Below, piece after piece: positions 61,282 to 64,000 of a stretch of DNA of 64,000 nucleotides. The position numbers and the translations under genes are program-made. Under the pieces are notes generated by a model, which was given only the letters and a program-made list of their open reading frames with translations, searched no databases and was not told the origin of the DNA. Where the stretch lies: contig VXAZ01007590.1 in NCBI GenBank assembly GCA_013399875.1, positions 323,216 through 387,215 of the forward strand. Direction: 5' to 3'. The DNA is from Gymnorhina tibicen (lineage: Eukaryota; Chordata; Aves; Passeriformes; Artamidae). Within the stretch, counting starts at the first letter, position 1. The number at the start of each line of letters is the position of its first letter.

Positions 61282-61716
61282 CAGCTGGAGAAGGCTCTAG
61301 AGAACAAGTCTTATGAAGAGCAGTTGAGTGAACTTGGGTTGTTTATTCTGGAGAGAACAAGGCTCAAGGGAGACCTTATGTCTCTCTACAACTACCTGAA
61401 AGGAGGTTCTACTCAGGTGGGTATCGGTCTCTTCTCCCAAGTAGAAAGTTAGAGGATGAGGGGAAACAGTCTCAACTTTTACCAGGAGAGGGTCAGACTG
61501 CCTGCTAAGGAAAAATTCTTCACAGATAGTATTTTCAAGAATTGGAAGAGTTTGCCCTGGGAAATGGTCGTGTCACCATCCCTGGAGATATTTAAAAGTC
61601 ATGTAGATGTGCCACTAGGGACATTTGTTAGTGGTGGACTTAATAGTGTTAGATTTGAATGCAATGATTTTAAAGGTTTTTTCCAACCTAAATGATTTTA
61701 CAATTCCATGATCTGA
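61282..61716 (+). mobile_element. CR1 LINE 3' end, sense
   Basis: This is the classic CR1 3' region: GAGAACAAGTCTTATGAAGA, GAGTGAACTTGGGTTGTTTA, GGAGACCTTATGTCTCTCTA, CAACTACCTGAAAGGAGG, CGGTCTCTTCTCCCAAGTA, ATTGGAAGAGTTTGCCCTGG, ACCATCCCTGGAGATATTTA, TTCCAACCTAAATGATTTTA and CAATTCCATGATCTG. About 435 bp; no coding part remains. The open frame at 61456-61695 is 3'-UTR read-through. Confidence 0.94.
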
Positions 61717-63744
61717 AACAGTCAACAGAAACATGCAATAGGCGTTTCTCCTCTGACTGAAAGTAGTTGCAGGCAATTAATTTACATGTAGATAGTTTTG
61801 TCTGACATTCCAAAAGTTAACCAGAATGAATTATACTCTTCAGGGCACTAATTCATCTCTTTCAAAATAGTTGCCTGGGAAAGGTGAAATGACTCTCTGA
61901 AGACACCTCTTTCTCTCCAGGTCCTTGGAATAAAGTAATGAGCTGACAGACAGTATATTTATTTTGAGAGATGGCTTCTATTCATTGAGTTTCAATGTCT
62001 GCACAATTGCATAGTTTGATATGTTCACCTCGTGGCTACACATGAGGCTACTGCCACAGCTTCACAGTACTTAAAAGCCATCACAGATAGTCTGAAAGTA
62101 AGGTTAAATATTAGGAAGATTCAAGTAAAGAAAGAATAAATAGAGCTTTGAATTATACAAGAAGGAAAAGTGAGAAAGTTTTGCCTGTTTATTGACTGAT
62201 CAGAATTACAGTGGTCTAAGACCAAAAGATGAAATCTCTAAGGAGTAGAAAGGGCTTAGTGGAAGCAGCTTCTTTGAAAAATTAATTCACAAGGTTCTGG
62301 AGATGCTGCAAGTATAGCTAAAGAGTGCTTGGTTTCACGGTCATAAAGTATCAGCTACAGTTTTCCAAGTATTGGTCAGTGGAAATGCAGAAATTAATCT
62401 GAATATCATTGCACATGTCAGCTGAGATAACTTCATGAATTTTCTCTGAACTACTTCCCCAGAAGGATTTGTTAGAAGAAAATTAGAGCCTTATCTCAGA
62501 AAGCACTAGGAAAGCTAAACCCAAAATGTTAAAAGTGTGAAACATGTTAGTTTTTTGATATGCCAACAAATCAAGAGGACTATGTAGCTCATGTAAACTC
62601 CTTCAGACACAATATTGGCAGAACTTTGGATAAGGCATTTGTGATAGTCAAGACCTAAACTATTAACAAGGCACAAGACATACTGAAAATAGAAAATAAA
62701 TTATGATGAGAGAATTTTGACTTGAATATGGCTACATTATCACAGAACTTGAAATTGTTTTTGAAAAGGTATACAATGGCAGCTCTCTCAGTGTGGAAAG
62801 TGGTCAGAAAATAGGGTAAGTTTCACCTGTTTTAGCTACATATGTGTCCAGCTGAACTTACACTCAGAGGCAGTAAAAAGAAATGGACATTCTCCAAACA
62901 TGAGTCATCTGACCTATTTTAAATGTTTGCTTTAGGATGAGATGAATCAGCTTCTAAATGCACATTAATAATGAATACTTGTTCAAATTAATCTTTCATA
63001 TAGTGTCTGTGAAAAGAAGACTACAGGAACAATCCCTTAAGAGTCCGTGAGTAAGATACTTCTAAATATTAATAATAAATCCGGTGTGGCAGGTGTCTCA
63101 GGAAAGCAGTTGGCATTATTATAATTATCCTAAAGAATGAAAAGGCCAACATGAGCTCCTGGAAAGGGGAAGCTTGCCCAGTATGGGATATTTCTTGGAG
63201 AGAAAGAAAAGAAAACTTCCCGAAGGCACAGGAAAGAGAACTGAGAAATGCTGTATCTAAAGAAATACTTCAGGGAAACACAAGAAATATTTTCATCAGA
63301 TTAAGGCTATGAAGATATTATACCCTGAACACATAACAAAACCAAATGCAAGATAATGCTTTTTTCCACAATATTCTAAGGCAAGATAGCTCTGCTGTTA
63401 AGTTGCTCTGTGGGTTTCTGTGGTTTGCTATTTTTTTGCTAAACAGTCTAACTTTAAAGAAATCAGTAGTTTAATAAATTTATACACAAATAACTACTTT
63501 AATTACTAAGATTCAGATAAAATTGAATTTGATAATAGATATAAATCAGAATCTGGGAATTCTCTACAATAAAATAGCAAGTGATAAAGCAATCCTAGCG
63601 CTTATATTTATCTATTCATATAAGAAAACCATATAACTATGGCATTAATAATGCATAAGAAGCAGAAATGTACTCATGACTCTCTCCTTGTAGTTAGGAA
63701 AACTCAGAGTGGTAGACTTGTATCAGGTGATGATGGTGAAATAT
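61717..63744. other. Unannotated AT-rich DNA
   Basis: No gene or repeat recognised. Confidence 0.5.
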
Positions 63745-64000
63745 CTCCCACTCCCACAATAGCTCTGGAGGTTGTTAAGCAGCAGCTACTAAAACTAGGT
63801 ATTTTAAAATTTGTCTGGCATTCAATAATTTCAAAAAAGCTGGCTGGAGAGCTCCCTAGACAATTGACATTGATTTTTCAATAAGTCTTGGAAAACTAGG
63901 GAAGCTCCAGAGGACTGGAAGAAATCTAATGGGTCAATACTTCAAAAAGACAAGCAGGATGAGCTATATAATTAATTGTCCATAAACTAGCTTTAATCCC
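63745..64000 (+). mobile_element. CR1-like LINE ORF2 fragment, cut by the window edge
   Basis: Translation on the plus strand gives EVVKQQLLKL, then KKLAGELPRQLTLIFQ, and after a stop or frameshift SWKT-like residues and GSSRGLEE in the frame of GEAPEDWKK (63901-63930). This matches the start of the CR1 reverse-transcriptase region (V-x-x-LL-x-L ... LKELA ... L-x-x-IF ... SWK-x-GEVPEDWK). The GPDG motif usually found between them is lost. The element continues beyond position 64000. Confidence 0.85.

Noticed and set aside
1..64000. Prokaryotic features, CRISPR arrays, operons or phage genes
   Set aside because: Reading-frame density, CR1 and SINE content and microsatellites show vertebrate nuclear DNA; no spaced direct-repeat array or operon-like gene run exists.

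Overview
This window is non-coding vertebrate nuclear DNA. I find no host protein-coding gene, rRNA gene or functional tRNA gene in it. The repeats point to a bird, most likely a songbird (Passeriformes). There are at least eight truncated CR1 LINE copies with bird-type 3' ends. There are two copies of a SINE with a tRNA-Ile-like head and a CR1-type tail, which is the TguSINE1 pattern known from passerines. There are also several endogenous retrovirus (ERV) LTRs of avian type. Background base composition is AT-rich, stop codons are dense in all frames, and every long open frame I examined is antisense to a repeat, inside a microsatellite, or too short to support.

Layout. 1-14 kb: AT-rich sequence with a CR1 copy (1.5-2.4 kb), a tRNA-Ala-like pseudogene 10 bp upstream of a SINE (5.0-5.2 kb), and a possible LTR with 8-bp terminal inverted repeats (8.3-8.7 kb). 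14-36 kb: a long antisense CR1 (14.2-15.4 kb), purine microsatellites (16.9-17.0 and 22.2-22.4 kb), a second SINE (17.7 kb), a 653-bp LTR (25.9-26.5 kb) and two CR1 tails (32.2 and 35.8 kb). 38-47.5 kb is the transposon-dense core: a polypurine tract plus LTR (38.4 kb), an avian ERVL-type LTR (40.4-41.0 kb), a three-level nest (43.1-46.4 kb) and a clean solo LTR with a perfect 5-bp target duplication (46.9-47.5 kb). 48-64 kb: mostly unannotated AT-rich DNA with an ERVL-type LTR fragment joined to a CR1 (54.4-55.3 kb), CR1 tails at 56.8 and 61.3 kb, a C-rich tract able to form a G-quadruplex on the minus strand (60.5 kb), and a CR1 ORF2 fragment running off the right edge.

The most informative structure is the nest at 43.1-46.4 kb. 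A plus-strand CR1 is split by a minus-strand ERV of which the 5' LTR, a tRNA-Lys-like primer-binding site and about 240 bp of interior remain. That LTR is split in turn by a 1.16-kb non-autonomous ERV flanked by a 6-bp target duplication. The inner element has two primer-binding-site-like sequences 52 bp apart, one resembling the tRNA-Lys1,2 type and one matching the tRNA-Trp type, and its two ends agree only over their first 55-60 bp. All these elements are decayed and encode nothing intact. The loci do not work together as a system; the window records the history of CR1, SINE and ERV activity in a gene-poor region.
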